Positions 12,897 to 26,544 of a DNA stretch of 64,000 nt are shown in pieces. The DNA comes from Linnemannia hyalina (lineage: Eukaryota > Mortierellomycota > Mortierellomycetes > Mortierellales > Mortierellaceae): the NCBI GenBank assembly GCA_019671135.1, contig JAHRHY010000011.1, positions 1,860,001 to 1,924,000 of the forward strand. The letters are read 5' to 3'. Position 1 is the first letter of the stretch, and every line of letters begins with the position of its first letter. The notes beneath the pieces are model-generated. The model was not told the DNA's origin. It searched no databases and worked only from the letters and a program-made list of their open reading frames with translations. The position numbers and the translations under genes were made by a program.

Positions 12897-13850
12897 TGCA
12901 GTTCTTCTCCCCCTGTGCCACTCTAGGTCATCCTCTCCTCTGACGCCATAACCATTCTACGGATGACACACACTCTATCCATCATCTATACCTCAGACCA
13001 TGGTTTTTGTTCTTCCATCTGATAAACGGCAGGACGGTCAAGGTTATGCTTAAACCGGCGCATAATGTCAAATCCTGGACAACCCCTTCTCCTATGCATA
13101 CACACATATACCCCTGCTGTGTTCACTCCTTTGTTTCTCGTATGCATTTTGTGGCATGTGGAAGGAATTGTCGTTTGACGCGACGAGGTGTTGTTGACAC
13201 TAAATGACTAAATGGTGTTCTATGGGACGGCACTTGGCTGAGTAAGCTATCGTTTTCTCCAATGTAAGAGTCCAGATATGGAGGCAAAGAAGGATCCGTC
13301 CACCCCCCGTAATTTTCTGTTGTCATCTTGGTCACAATCAAACCAAAAGCAAAGAAAACGAGGGATATGTGATAACCGAGGCTAGGGGCTGGAGAGGAGG
13401 AGATCCAAGTGGAAATCGACGCCTCCTCTCTAGTCCTTTGTTTTCTTCTTTATCTTGATTGGTGCCTGACCATTGCATCTTTGTGCCATTTCCCTTTTTA
13501 CCTTTTTTCTTATTATCAGCATCCTCCTTGCTTCGCTCCGACATGAGGGCGAGGTATCGAGTAAGTTGTTGTTTTCGATCAGGGGCCCCCATTTTTCGTT
13601 AGTTCTTCGTAGTCGATGAGCCCTCTTTGTCACGACATGTGGAAGTTGTCAAGAACAAAGACGCGCGATGGTGAAATTATTTGCATTCAATTAGAGAGAG
13701 AGGGCGATGGACTGGAAGAGAGATGAGATGATATGCGTGGCTGACTCTCTTCCTCCCCCTAAATGAATGATCCCTTTCCCCTCGTGCACACACCAACCTC
13801 ACGCCCCTCACATACCCATGTCACACCCCTTCTCTCTCTGCCCATTTTCT

Positions 13851-13883
<33 letters not shown>

Positions 13884-14029
13884 CTCTTTTCTCTTTCCCC
13901 TGAACAACAACACCAGCACCTGGACTCTCTCCTTCCTTCCACCCTTCTTTCTCCATCGCCACCCGGGTTCCCACGTCCCTTCATTCACACAATCACACTA
14001 CACAAACGTCGTCCAATTGTCTAAACGGG

Positions 14030-15525
14030 ATGCTGATGGAAGCCCAAACACAAGAGACATTGAAGCATGTCCCAACGAGTCCAACAACAGTAGCAACAAC
14101 ACATTCGGACCAGACCACAGACCCGACTGTCGAAGAGAAAACAGCTCCCTCTGACAATAAAACTGCCTCTGTCATGTCAGGGACACCCTCGGCAACAGGG
14201 AGACCTCAGAGAAACTTGCCAGGGACCAAGGACGAGGTAAAGTCGTCCGCCAAAGGTCGCTTATAAAAGCCTTGAGTCAACAACAGACGAAGAGAAAACA
14301 ACAAAACTGAACAAACGTATCTACTGCTTCTCATGACTGTAGGGTCTGTATCAATGGCCACAGCGACCACTCGAGTCGATCGAGTCTGCATTTGCTCTGC
14401 GAGAATATCTGCAATCCCTCATCCGTCAGGACCCACATAACGTTGACCTCATCATCTTACTACCCTCGGGACAGGACGAGCACGCCTGGCTTTATGAACA
14501 TCTTTGGTATGGCCGAGGGGTCTTGTCTTATCATTGGCTCGCCACAGGCAGACATATTGTTGTCAATGTCGTCGTTTTGTGCAAACCTGGACTTAATCGT
14601 TTTGTTTTGTCATTGAACCTCATAGTCAAATATGTCTGGAGCTCAATTATCTGATCGTTCATCTGGAGCCGGAGTGCACACCAGAAGTGTGTCCAGAAAT
14701 GAGGGCTGAAGAGTGGATGTATTACTGCGCGACCCACCCAACGCCCCGAGAGGTAAGAAAACAAGGAGAGGTGTCAAGGTCATGTGGAGTTCTCATGTCA
14801 TATCCCTTTTTACTAATTACTTTTTGTTGACCCCTTTCGTTGCCAGTGCTGCGCGATAGATTACCTCACGCATACACTGGACGGAGCTTCTGCTTTGTTG
14901 AACAACGTCAAGTTCTTCCCCAGCCGGTACGTCTTTGAGTCGGGTATCATGGACACCCTCGAGCCATGGAAGAAGAAATCATAATAGACCAACTAACGTT
15001 GATACAACTTGATAGGATTTGTGTCCCGGAAGGGTCTGTCAAGAATTTCCAGTCAATTGCTCGCCGACTCTACCGTATATTTGCCCATGCATATTTCCAC
15101 CACCGCGATATCTTTGACGCCTTTGAGGTAATGTTCCGAGGTTGAACAAGGATGGCGCATCAACTTCTAGATGAAAGTCGACCAAAACAGCGAAGCAATT
15201 GATAGCTAACCTTTTTTTCTCGTCGTTTTTGCGATCGTTTCTTGTAACTCGTAGGCAGAGACATCGCTTTATGATCGCTTCTTGAAACTTTCTCGGTCAA
15301 GGAAACTAATCACGGATAAACTCATCATAATTCCCACCTTGAGCAACGACGACGATTCAACTGTTACAGGAGCCCGGCAGGTATGTCTTTGGATGATTGG
15401 TGTCTGACCGAGCAGTCTTGAATTTTCATTCTCTTGCATGTATCACTCATACTTGATGTCATTTAACCAATCGCCTTTTTTCTAATTGCAATCGATAGAT
15501 TATGTCACGCTCAAGAGAGGACTAG
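14030..15525 (+). CDS. MOB4: MOB4/phocein-family MOB protein, STRIPAK component (7 exons, 280 aa)
   Basis: Exons are 14030-14236, 14343-14506, 14626-14752, 14847-14926, 15016-15127, 15255-15380 and 15499-15525; they sum to 281 codons. After a Thr/Ser-rich leader of about 60 residues the protein follows MOB4 almost throughout: RNLPGTKDE then LYQWPQR, SGQDEHAWLYEHL, CLELN, the zinc-ligand region ECTPEVCPEM, AIDYLTHTLDGASALLN, FFPSR and RRLYRIFAHAYFHHRDIFDAFE (zinc His pair). MOB4 binds striatin in the STRIPAK phosphatase-kinase complex, which in fungi controls septation, fusion and development. The leader is longer than in animal MOB4. Exon 2 joins exon 3 as EHL-Cys-Gln where the family usually has EHLRQ, a small departure that may reflect a different donor choice. 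Confidence 0.88.
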
Positions 15526-15782
15526 CTGTGCAGAGCAAGTTTGTTTAATATACGTGCCGCTCGTCTCCCTTATATCCTGCTCAAAAGCGGCCAGTGCCAA
15601 GTCAATTCCAGTCAACGATCGCCTTCAAGTACCACACACAGTGATAGCTTGAATAAAGTCTGGCAGCGAGTACCTCGTCTCAATGTCCGAGAACATCTAG
15701 CGTTGTGAAGTATCCGGGGTTAACAGGAGTTCTGGTTGCCTTTTGTCATTCGTTTCTCATTTCACGGTGATTATATAGCATA

Positions 15783-17549
15783 TCATACCTTGACTTTTCC
15801 TTCGCTCGCGATATACCAGGAGGAACACCCTGCTCTGGAAAGAACAAGGCGGCTGAAGTCAATCTTCATGCTTTCAGAGCAGTGCGCCTCGACGCCTTCC
15901 AGAACACCAGCCTTCGAGTCCTTCTCCCGACTGGGTTGTATTAGTTGGTTTTATGAGGACGGAATGTGAGTGAGTGTGTGTGCGTGTGATTTTTTATGCG
16001 TCGGCGGTTCAGTCCTTGATGCAGTTCAAAAAGAAACAAAAACATACCTCACCATCAACTGTCGGACGTCGTCGGGTGCGAGTGATACAGATATCATCTT
16101 TAGACCGACGGCTGCTTGTGGGAGTAAATAGTAAAGTTCCACTGGCCGTTCCTTTGCACGATCTACAGGGGGATAGGCGCGGGAGAGGTCAGGACAAATG
16201 TGGAAAAAAGGATAGTACTTTAAGGGAAAATAAAAACATTGTCCTCGTCCATGATAGTAAGAGAGTACTTACTATGTCCCTGAGGCTGATTGTATGAGAT
16301 CTCCAAGGCAGAATCCACAATCTTTCGAAGTTCGAACCTCTGGAAGATGAGGTGACATATCCTGCAGTCGAACCGCCGTTCAAGCCACTCGCTCACCAGT
16401 TGCATGATCATCACCGGAGCCTTGAACAGAACCAAGCCAAAATGTGTGAACGCTATGTGGACAGAAACAGTCATTGGATGTACTTTAGTCTCTCAGGACA
16501 TTTCCTCCGCAATGTTGAAAGTCGTGTCCCTACAGTGGTGGCATGTATTTTCGCGTGCTTGTTGTACCTTGATTCAATGTGTAATTTTTCTGGCGTTGAT
16601 CGGGCACAATGACACAGTAGTAGGGCTGATCCCGTACTCTGCCTATGGAGAGTAGGAGGAGTGGTGAGCTGTCTTAGATATGGCCGTTCATGACCAGAAA
16701 AAAAGCACTTAATCCTACATATCATCCACGGGTCTATTGTCCTACATTACCTTTTGGCTTGACAGTGACTGTGATAACAAGGGCGTCTGTAGAAGCCACG
16801 CCTCCAGGTACCTCATCGTCCAAGTCGCCGACAGTATCATCCATACTCAAAACCTGAAATACTACCCCTTTGATATCGCCAATGTCATCCATAGTCTCTA
16901 CAACATTATTTCCAGAACTGTCAATCTGTCCCGGGAAGGGTCCTGATCTGTTAAGAATTGTTGCCGCTGCGCTTCGTTGGGTCGGTGCAGCCAGGGCGGA
17001 AGAGGCGAGGTTTTTGGCGTTGGCGGCGATATAGGTGAGAAGTTCGCCTTCGTATCGTATCCATTGGCGCTTGTCATAGTTATAGAAGGGTGTCGTTTTG
17101 TGAATGATCCATGTTGTGTTGTGCAGGAAGGCTGTTTTCAATGTGACAAATGAAAAGAAACACGTCTTTGTTAGTCGCCAGCCATGTCCGAGTCCTGACG
17201 AGACTATAGGTTCTCCTGAACGCGATCAAAAAGTAGTGGGTAGATTTGTGTGAGAGGGAAAAAAAATATTGTCATACTCACAGCTCGGTAGAGGCCTGGG
17301 GGTCTCTATTGGGTCTGAACCATTCTTTCCTTGTGTACGGTTGTAGGGGTGGTTGCTGAGCTGTGGAGAGGAGCGGTTGGACAGTGGCGATAGGCGACTT
17401 AGTGGCGGCAAGAGATCACTGGGGGCTGAGGATGAGCGGATGACACTTCCGAGGACATGGCGCGTTCGGATTGCAGAGTCTGCGTTCTGGTTGTTGCGTT
17501 GTGATGCATTATTGGCAGGGGTGCTGCTACTGCTAGCCGTTGTTGCCAT
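15783..17549 (-). CDS. CENP-L / Fta1-like kinetochore protein (6 exons, 388 aa)
   Basis: Exons on the minus strand are 17549-17282, 17131-16751, 16642-16568, 16452-16273, 16162-16048 and 15930-15783. Phases agree at all five junctions and the sum is 389 codons. The N-terminal third is Ser/Asn-rich. The core begins HNTTWIIHKTTPFYNYDKR, the opening I associate with fungal Fta1/CENP-L. It continues through FGLVLFKAP...EWLERRFDCRI, then LYYLLPQAAVGLKMISVSLA, and ends FSRLVLSRAGCSSWYIASEG followed by KVKV. This order matches the CENP-L/Fta1 (Sim4 complex) family as I know it, but the resemblance is modest and should be confirmed by a profile search. Known role: inner-kinetochore CCAN subunit paired with CENP-N. 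Convergent with MOB4, 257 bp between stops. Confidence 0.65.
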
Positions 17550-17978
17550 TGTATTTTTTTTCTTTCTTGTTCTTCGTGTTCTTGCTATTCTTGCTGTTCG
17601 TCCTGTTCTTGCTCTTCTTGCTGTCCGTCCTGTTCTTGCTGTTGGTTTCCTGACACTTGATTACTGTAAGAGCAGACTGTAATGAAGGAAAGCAAGTTGC
17701 ACTTAAAAAAACAACCTCAAGGAGCGCGATCAAAAGGAAAGTCACACCACCACGAAATACGACACGTGTATCAAGCATGGACATCATTGCTTAACGGAAA
17801 ACAAAAAAAAAAGACGTTGGACACAAAAAACAACAGAAGCATGCGCACAGAGATATATGTAAACGATATGTATCTATTATCCACATCGCCCTTGATCGAT
17901 TATTTAATCGCCTTTATCCCCCTTCATTACAACTATCGCCTTGCTGTATCTCCCAATGCGACTCAGAGTAAAACAAAA

Positions 17979-19601
<1,623 letters not shown>

Positions 19602-20238
19602 GGTGAGGGTGTATATGTCAAGGAGAGAGAGAGGGAGAGATGGATGGATGAAGGAGGATGAGGATGAGGGCGACAGCAACAGCGAAGAAAGAGGGGCGGA
19701 TGATGAAAGAGGTGGAAGAAAAAAAGAAGGGGGAGAGGGGCGATGATGGAATTCAACGAAAAAGAATAAAAAAGATGAGGGCAAGGCACAGAGGTTAGGG
19801 TTGGAACTCACTCGCTGCACGCCCACAGAGAGAGAGGAGAAGCAACGTGACATTCTCTTGCGGGACACATACACTCGGCCTACTCTCTGGGGCAAGGTGG
19901 TAGATACAGGTAGACTGGATGCCATGATCTGGGGCAACGGAGGGAGTGAAGTAGCCCAACAAGCTCTATATGTCAAGCATTGTGATAGCGTGCGAGAGTC
20001 CTTCGTGATCATGACCCTGGTTGACCTTTGGCGCGCCAAAAGGTCAAGGCGAACCAGCAGGTCTTCGCTTGCCCTTGGAAGTTAGAAGATGGAAGTTGGA
20101 GGAGAGAAACAGAGTCAGTCACATTCAAAGATTCAAAGAAGAAAACTCCGGTGGCTTGTCTCGCTGCCCATTGGTCGCTCCTTGCACTCGCACTGTGTGC
20201 CTGTCTCCTCTCTCCCTCTCAATAATGTGTCCAGACTT

Positions 20239-20246
20239 TTCCAGAA
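20239..20246 (+). promoter_or_regulatory. Candidate heat-shock element upstream of HSP60
   Basis: TTCCAGAA is the TTCnnGAA inverted pair that heat-shock factor binds, about 150 nt before the HSP60 start codon. Only one good pair is present; a second TTC/GAA cluster at 20122-20145 has irregular spacing. The assignment fits the known heat induction of HSP60 genes but is not proven. Confidence 0.35.
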
Positions 20247-20398
20247 CACCCCCCCCCCCCACCCTTTGCAAAAAAACGACTATTTGAGCGTCCCCTTCCC
20301 TTCGGAACACACGCCTTTCTTCTCCTTTTCTTGTTTCTTTGATCTCCACTTTTTTTTGCCTCAAACACTCAAAGAAGACACACACACCTGCCTCAACC

Positions 20399-22693
20399 AT
20401 GCTCTCCTTCTCCCGTGCTCTCAAGGCAAAGGCCCCCATCGCCCGCCAGGCATCCGCCGCCTTCGCCATCCCTTCCCGCTTCGCAAACGCTCGTCTCTAC
20501 TCTTCCCACAAGGAGATCAACTTTGGAATCGAGGGTCGCGCAAAGCTCCTCAAGGGTGTCGAAATTCTCGCAAAGGCCGTCGCCGTCACCCTCGGCCCCA
20601 AGGGACGCCACGTCCTCATCGCCCAGCCCTACGGCACCCCCAAGATCACCAAGGTAACTTTTTTTTTGTATATTGTCACCAGCATGGATCGATCGGGTTT
20701 TATATGGTGTACTTGTCTCTCTCTCTGTCCAGGAACACATACCGTGGGAGCGTATTTCCTGTTTTACTGGAATCACACCGATCGGGTTCAAAACGGAGAG
20801 AGGCGCACCATAGGGGCCTCATTCTCTCATTTTTCACTCAAGAAGACACCGTGGGAGCGTACTCGTCTTCTTATGACACTGCGCAGATCAGCAATGGCTC
20901 CCTTCCCTAGTGCCAAATGCCAGTCGGGTCTCGATATTATTACTCATACATTGTTGTCTTGTTGTTGCTCAATTAGGATGGTGTCACTGTTGCAAAGTCG
21001 ATCACTCTCGAGGACCCCTTCGAGAACCTCGGAGCCAAGTAAGTACAGCCACAAGTAATGCCTATATTCAAACGAGAAGCAGTTGGAAGCAAATACTAAT
21101 GGGCACTTCCAAAAAAATATATCCCTCCATCCAAACAGGTTGATCCAGGATGTTGCTAACAAGACCAACGAGACCGCTGGTGACGGTACCACCACCGCCA
21201 CCGTCTTGACCCGCGCCATCTTTGCCGAGGGTGTCAAGAACGTCGCTGCTGGATGCAACCCCATGGACTTGCGCAAGGGAGTTATGATGGCCGTTGACGC
21301 CGTTGTCGAGTTCTTGCGTGAGAACAAGCGTGAGATCACCACCACTCAGGAGATTGCTCAGGTCGGAACCATCTCGGCCAACGGCGACAAGGCTATCGGA
21401 AACTTGTTGGCCCAGGCCATGGAGAAGGTCGGCAAGGAGGGTGTCATCACTGTCAAGGATGGCAAGACCACCGAAGATGAGCTCGAGATCACCGAGGGTA
21501 TGCGTTTTGACCGCGGTTACATCTCCCCTTACTTTGTCACCGACACCAAGACCCAGAAGGTCGAGTTCGAGAAGCCCTTGATCCTCTTGTCCGAGAAGAA
21601 GATCTCGATGCTCCAGGATATCCTCCCCGCCCTCGAGGCTGCCGCCACCCAGCGCCGCCCTCTCCTTATCATTGCCGAGGACATTGATGGTGAGGCTTTG
21701 GCAGCCACCATCCTTAACAAGCTCCGCGGCCAGTTGCAGGTTGCTGCCGTCAAGGCCCCTGGCTTTGGTGACAACCGCAAGTCGATCTTGGGCGATCTTG
21801 CTACCTTGACCGGAGGTATTGTCTTTTCCGATGAGCTCGATGTCAAGTTGGAGCGTTTGACCCCTGACCTTCTGGGAACCATTGGCTCGATCTCGATCAC
21901 CAAGGAGGACACCATCTTGAACGGCACCGGTGCTGGTTCCAACGAGGCCATTGCCCAGCGTTGCGAGCAGCTCCGCTCTTTGATTGCCGACGCCGGCACC
22001 TCGGACTATGAGCGTGAGAAGTTGGAGGAGCGTCTTGCCCGTCTCAGCTCGGGTGTTGCCATTATCCGTGTCGGAGGCCAGAGTGAAGTTGAGGTCGGCG
22101 AGAAGAAGGACAGGTAAGATACACCCCTTCTCAGAATTTTGAGTTTTGCAACAATTTCTTGGAAAGAAAGTGAGGATAATGACTAATGTTCTATGTTGTT
22201 CCATCTCCTGTACATTAGAATCGTTGATGCCTTGAACGCCACCAAGTGCGCTGTTGATAGCGGTGTCCTCCCCGGTGGTGGTACCGCCTTGCTCAAGGCG
22301 CTCAAGGTCCTCGATGCCTTGAAGGGTGATAACTTTGACCAGCAGCTCGGAATCAACATTATCCGTTCGGCCATCCAGGTTCCCTCCAAGACCATTGTTG
22401 CCAACGCTGGAGGAGAGGGTGCTGTTGTCATTGCCAAGGTTGTCGAGAGCGATGACTTCCAGTACGGTTATGATGCCTCGACCGGCGAGTACGGTGACAT
22501 GTACGCCCGCGGTGTTTTGGATCCCTTCAAGGTTGTTGTCACTGGTTTGAAGGATGCTGCCGGTGTTGCCTCGTTGCTGAGCACCTCCGAGGCCATGATT
22601 GTCGATGCCCCCAGCAGCGACAAGGGAGCCATGGGTGGTATGGGCGGTATGGGCGGCATGGGCGGCATGGGTGGTATGGGTGGTATGATGTAA
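20399..22693 (+). CDS. HSP60: Mitochondrial chaperonin HSP60 (4 exons, 588 aa)
   Basis: Folds imported proteins in the mitochondrial matrix as a GroEL-type ring. Exons are 20399-20653, 20977-21038, 21139-22113 and 22219-22693; 589 codons with the stop. The start gives an Arg/Ala/Ser-rich presequence ([17 protein letters not shown]) ending near LYSS. Chaperonin signatures are [21 protein letters not shown], the ATP-binding [10 protein letters not shown], and AAVEEG-equivalent [13 protein letters not shown]. The C-terminus is the typical Gly-Gly-Met repeat tail. Length is as expected for fungal HSP60. Codon use is biased towards C-ending codons, consistent with high expression. Intron 1 (323 nt) carries a 14-nt direct repeat. 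Two consecutive exons split a Lys codon in phase 2. The stop is TAA, followed by an AT-rich 3' region. Confidence 0.97.
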
Positions 22694-23048
22694 AAAACGT
22701 CTTTTTCTGTATAAATCTCTCTTTCTCTCACAAAATAAATACACACTTAGAACATTGCAATCTAGGAATGCCTCGTCGTCCTTTTGATATACCATGGGTG
22801 TCTTTTGCCCCTTCCCCTGCTGACGGAAAGTGAGCTCAAGAGGAGGTTGGATCGTGCTAAGCCACACATCAACAAAAGGGCCATTGGCTCTTGTCCCCCT
22901 CCCTCCAAGTGTCTCGAATTGGCAACATTTTGTTTCCTGACCATTATCTCCTTCAACCCCAGTGCTTCTTGTCCCTTTTCTGCGCCCGATCCACTTTTTC
23001 CGAACCTCCTCCACTCTCGCCCACGAAGCACCCATCTACACATTCACA

Positions 23049-23053
23049 ATGGT

Positions 23054-23087
<34 letters not shown>

Positions 23088-24063
23088 GCTATAGCAAGAA
23101 GGAGCAACAAGAAGCAACAACAGCAAACAGTACCACATTGATACAGTCTCGGAACACACAGGAACACCTTGTCCCCATCAAACACTTCATCACTCGCAAC
23201 ACATTTCCATTCCGTGCAACGGCCGTTTTCGCGCCTTCTTGCTTTCACCACTTACTTGCAACTTGTACAGGCAAGAGTATGTCATCTGTTATTTAACGCA
23301 ACGTTGTCTCTCCCCCTTCACTGCTTTATAGGCTGGTCGTGTTATTGCTCAGATTATCGTTATGGGATCCCAGATTGTCGGCAAGGCCTTCATGGAAGCC
23401 TACCGACAGGCTGCTGCCAGTACGTCCTGTCATTATTTTTGTTGTCGAGTCCCTTGTGTTTCGGAAGAAGGGCGTGTATTTCAGACAATTCAGGACATGC
23501 AGGACTGCACATGGACCCCATGCTGACTGGAATTATATACAACTTTGCTTTCACTTTTGTAGACGCTGCCAAGAATGGTGGACACCAGGCTGCCAAGAGC
23601 GGCTCTGGTGGATCAAAGGCTGCCGCCGCTGATGCTGTCACTCGCAAGACTGGCATGAGTGTCGACGAGGCCATGAACATCTTGAACATTACCAAGGAAG
23701 CTGACTTGGCCAAGATTGTCAAGGTACAGATAGATCATCATATCATTCATCATAGGTCTGACAGTTGCAAAACAGTAGTGTGGATATTCAACCTTTGTGA
23801 ACCTTTTTTTCATTCGTCTACCCTTCTAGAACTACCATCACCTGCACAAGGTGAACGACATCGCAGGTGGTGGATCATTTTACCTGCAGTCCAAGGTCGT
23901 TCGTGCCAAGGAGCGTTTAGAGATGGAGTGGGCGGCAGAGGGAAACCCCATTAAGATTGAACCAGAGGCACCAGCAGCACCAGCAGAAGGAGCAGCAACG
24001 GAAGGATCAAAATCGACCTCTGCATCATCATCACAGCCCCCCTCCGGAGACAAGCAGGTCTAA
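23049..24063 (+). CDS. PAM16: PAM16/TIM16, subunit of the mitochondrial import motor (4 exons, 161 aa)
   Basis: J-like regulator of the Hsp70 import motor on the matrix face of TIM23. Exons are 23049-23051, 23332-23419, 23563-23723 and 23830-24063. The first coding exon is only the ATG, followed at once by GTAACA. The acceptor before 23332 gives [20 protein letters not shown], which aligns with the yeast Pam16 start, and the YRQAAA motif follows. The degenerate J domain runs from [12 protein letters not shown] to [19 protein letters not shown]; as in all Pam16 proteins it lacks the catalytic HPD. The C-terminal 40 residues are Ala/Glu/Ser-rich. It lies 355 bp downstream of HSP60 on the same strand. 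The core is certain; the single-codon first exon is a strong but unproven model. Confidence 0.88.
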
Positions 24064-24727
24064 GAATCCGAAGTGTACGAGCGAGCACACCCCACTCACA
24101 TTGCGGCTCGATGTGTGAGTGAATGCTTGTGTGTGTATGTATGTGTGCATGTGTGAGCGTTATGGGCACTGCGCATGACGCAAGATGGATGGGAGAAGAC
24201 GGATGGTGGGGAAATAGATGAACGACGTTCTCAAAGAAAACAACCTACCTTTATTTTTTTGTCATATCGCGCCATCCAACCAAAGTAATCTATGTAGAAA
24301 ACAAACCAAATAGAGATTTTTTTGCAACACAACTCATGGATCACTCCGTTTCTTGGCTCTTGCTTACTTACTTGCACAGCGGATCTTTCATGAACAATTG
24401 AGTGTTGTCAACGTACTTTTGTTTTTGATCGTTATTTATGTTCGATCGTGCACGGGGTCTTTTAGCAGCTTGTAACGACGTTTTAAAAGAATGCATGAAC
24501 GTGAGAAAGTGGCGAGGGGATAGATGTAGATAAAGAAACACAACGAATGCTAAGAGCCAAAAAGGCATCGACGCCAAATCATAGAGACTTGGGCAATGCT
24601 CGCTATGAACTGAGATGGCGACATCGTATACAGGTTGCAAAGTAATGGTAATCAAGCATTAAAGTCAAGTGAAAAACAAAATCTTTTTATTTTGAGGGTT
24701 GGTTATGATACAGGATGGGAGACGCAT
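24064..24727. other. Convergent intergenic region between PAM16 and the eEF1B gene
   Basis: Holds the 3' UTRs of both genes. A (tg)n-like stretch lies near 24125-24160 and several T and A runs could supply polyadenylation signals. No coding sequence seen. Confidence 0.5.
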
Positions 24728-26054
24728 TTAGATCTTCTGCATGGCAGCCATGTCCATGGACTGGATGAAATCCTCACCCTCCATGATCTTCTCCTCGAGG
24801 GTATCGAGGGAGACGAGCTCATCCTCGATGACACAGTTGATCTGGAGCTTCTTGATACCGTATCCGATAGGGACGAGCTTGGACTGACCCCACAAGAGAC
24901 CGGGCATCTCGATGGCACGGACGTGAGCCTCAAGGGCGACCATGTCGGTCTCATCATCCCAAGGCTTGACGTCAAGGGTGCACATGGACTTGGCAATGGT
25001 CTTGGGCTTGGTGGCCTTCTTGGCGGCGTACTCAGCAAGACGCTGCTGCTTGATCTTCTCAGCCTCCTCATCGACCTCATCGTCGTCAGAGCCGAAAAGA
25101 TCGACATCCTCATCGTCCTCCTCAGCGGCGGCAGCGGGGGCAGCGGCGGCAGAGGCACCCCTATTAGAAAGATGGTTAAGAGAATGAGTACAAAATAGCA
25201 ATTAGGCGTCAGGTAATCCTCAGATGTGAACTGCGGCAAGGGCAAAGGGAGACCAATATTGGTGACGCATCATGACACGGAATAAAAGCCGCATCTATTC
25301 CATATCGAGGGTATGAACAAATTGTGAGAGACGACTTACTTGGCAGCGAGACCCTTGACCTCGGCGATGTGCTTGTACCAGCGGGCAGCATGGGGGAAAG
25401 CAGCCTCGTTAGGGCCCTCGGTCAAGGCGTTGAAGACCTCGGTGTCCTTGTCAGTGACCTCGAAACTATTGTAGGATATTAAAAGAGATGTATTGGTTAG
25501 TTATCTTGGGTTCCATAAGATGAACCATTGAGTCAAGTTGAGTGGAAGGTCTGAGAAAGTACGGGGCGGTAAAAACCCGTATGTGCGAACGGATCACCAA
25601 TAAAGACGCGTCTGTCGGTCATGCGCTCAACCCACTAAGGAGAAAAGGCGGAAAAAACCAACGAAAAAAGATATTTCCCATGGTCTTTCACCCCTCTCTC
25701 TTTGTCTACGGAGTAGCTATTATCGACTGCCGGGTATAGGAGCCGCGGTTTTTATGTTGTTGTTGTTCTTAAATCATTGCTCTTGTGATCAACAGACGAC
25801 CTGAGGAGATGGCCGTGTTTCTCGCTCTCCTTGGCCTTCTTGTTTGTTGTTGGATCCCGATTCTTCTTATTTTTTCTCATGAGCATATATGCTGGGTGTG
25901 GGTGCAGTTGGAGTCCTGATATAGATAGAGGGGAATTGGTATCTATCTTTGTTGTGTTGTGATAGAAAATAACTTACCCGGCAACGTAGGAGCGAGCCTC
26001 GAAGAGGGAGTTGAGGATGGTGAAAGCCAAAGGAGTAGCGAAAGAGACAGACAT
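24728..26054 (-). CDS. EFB1: Elongation factor 1B GEF subunit (eEF1Bα / EF-1-beta; 3 exons, 211 aa)
   Basis: Guanine-nucleotide exchange factor that recycles eEF1A-GDP during translation. Exons on the minus strand are 26054-25978, 25465-25340 and 25160-24728; both junctions are phase 2. The N-terminal GST-like part ([19 protein letters not shown], then [18 protein letters not shown] residues) leads into an acidic linker around [17 protein letters not shown]. The C-terminal exchange domain follows: [45 protein letters not shown] and the terminal AAMQKI. Yeast EFB1 has 206 residues, so this is full length. Codons are strongly biased, as expected for a highly expressed gene. Intron 1 is unusually long here (512 nt). 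Confidence 0.95.
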
Positions 26055-26544
26055 GGTTGGATGATCAAAGGGTGTGTGGGATGAAGGAGAGAAAAGAGAA
26101 GAAAAAAGAAGAACACAGAAAAAATTTCTATTTCAAAAGGGGCCTCTCTCACAGACTGACAGTGCCCAAGAGGAGTCGCAAAAAAACATAAACAAAAACG
26201 GGAGGTCTTTCTCGCCGTGTAAACGATGCAGCACTCACGTACACGCTCTTCGTCTCTGTGCTTCTGTTCTCTTGTCTTCTATTCCACGTACACTCACCTC
26301 ATTCCTTTCATCAGCTTGTTCTTTGTTCTTGTGCTTCTCCTTCGTCTCCTTCACTTGGTCGCGCCACCACTTTTGACTCTTTCAACTTCAACCACCATCA
26401 ACAAGCAACCAAGCAAGCTGCTTAAAAACCACTCATGTTCCATCCAACTCGGGGAGGTAAACTTGATGTCAAGAACAACTCGAATGAAAAAGCAATCAGG
26501 CTGTTGCATCTATTTTCTTCACTCAACTAATCATCAGCGTTGCA

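Larger units (their letters stand above)
10429..14029. other. 3.6-kb divergent intergenic region between the Crz1-like gene and MOB4
   Basis: It contains the TATA candidate above, many short T or CT tracts and a T run of nearly 30 at about 13853-13882, roughly 150 nt before the MOB4 start codon. Apart from the doubtful minus-strand frame at 12231-12896 I see no gene. The size suggests large regulatory regions or an unrecognised non-coding RNA; the sequence alone cannot decide. Confidence 0.5.

Noticed and set aside
19602..20039. Upstream extension of the Rab6 first exon in the same open frame
   Set aside because: The standard Rab N-terminus starts at the ATG at 19601; the upstream translation is Ser/Pro/Leu filler in the 5' UTR.
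21068..23035. Long minus-strand open frame (over 600 codons) opposite HSP60
   Set aside because: It is the antisense shadow of a codon-biased gene; C-ending codons on the plus strand suppress stops on the other. No domain in its translation.
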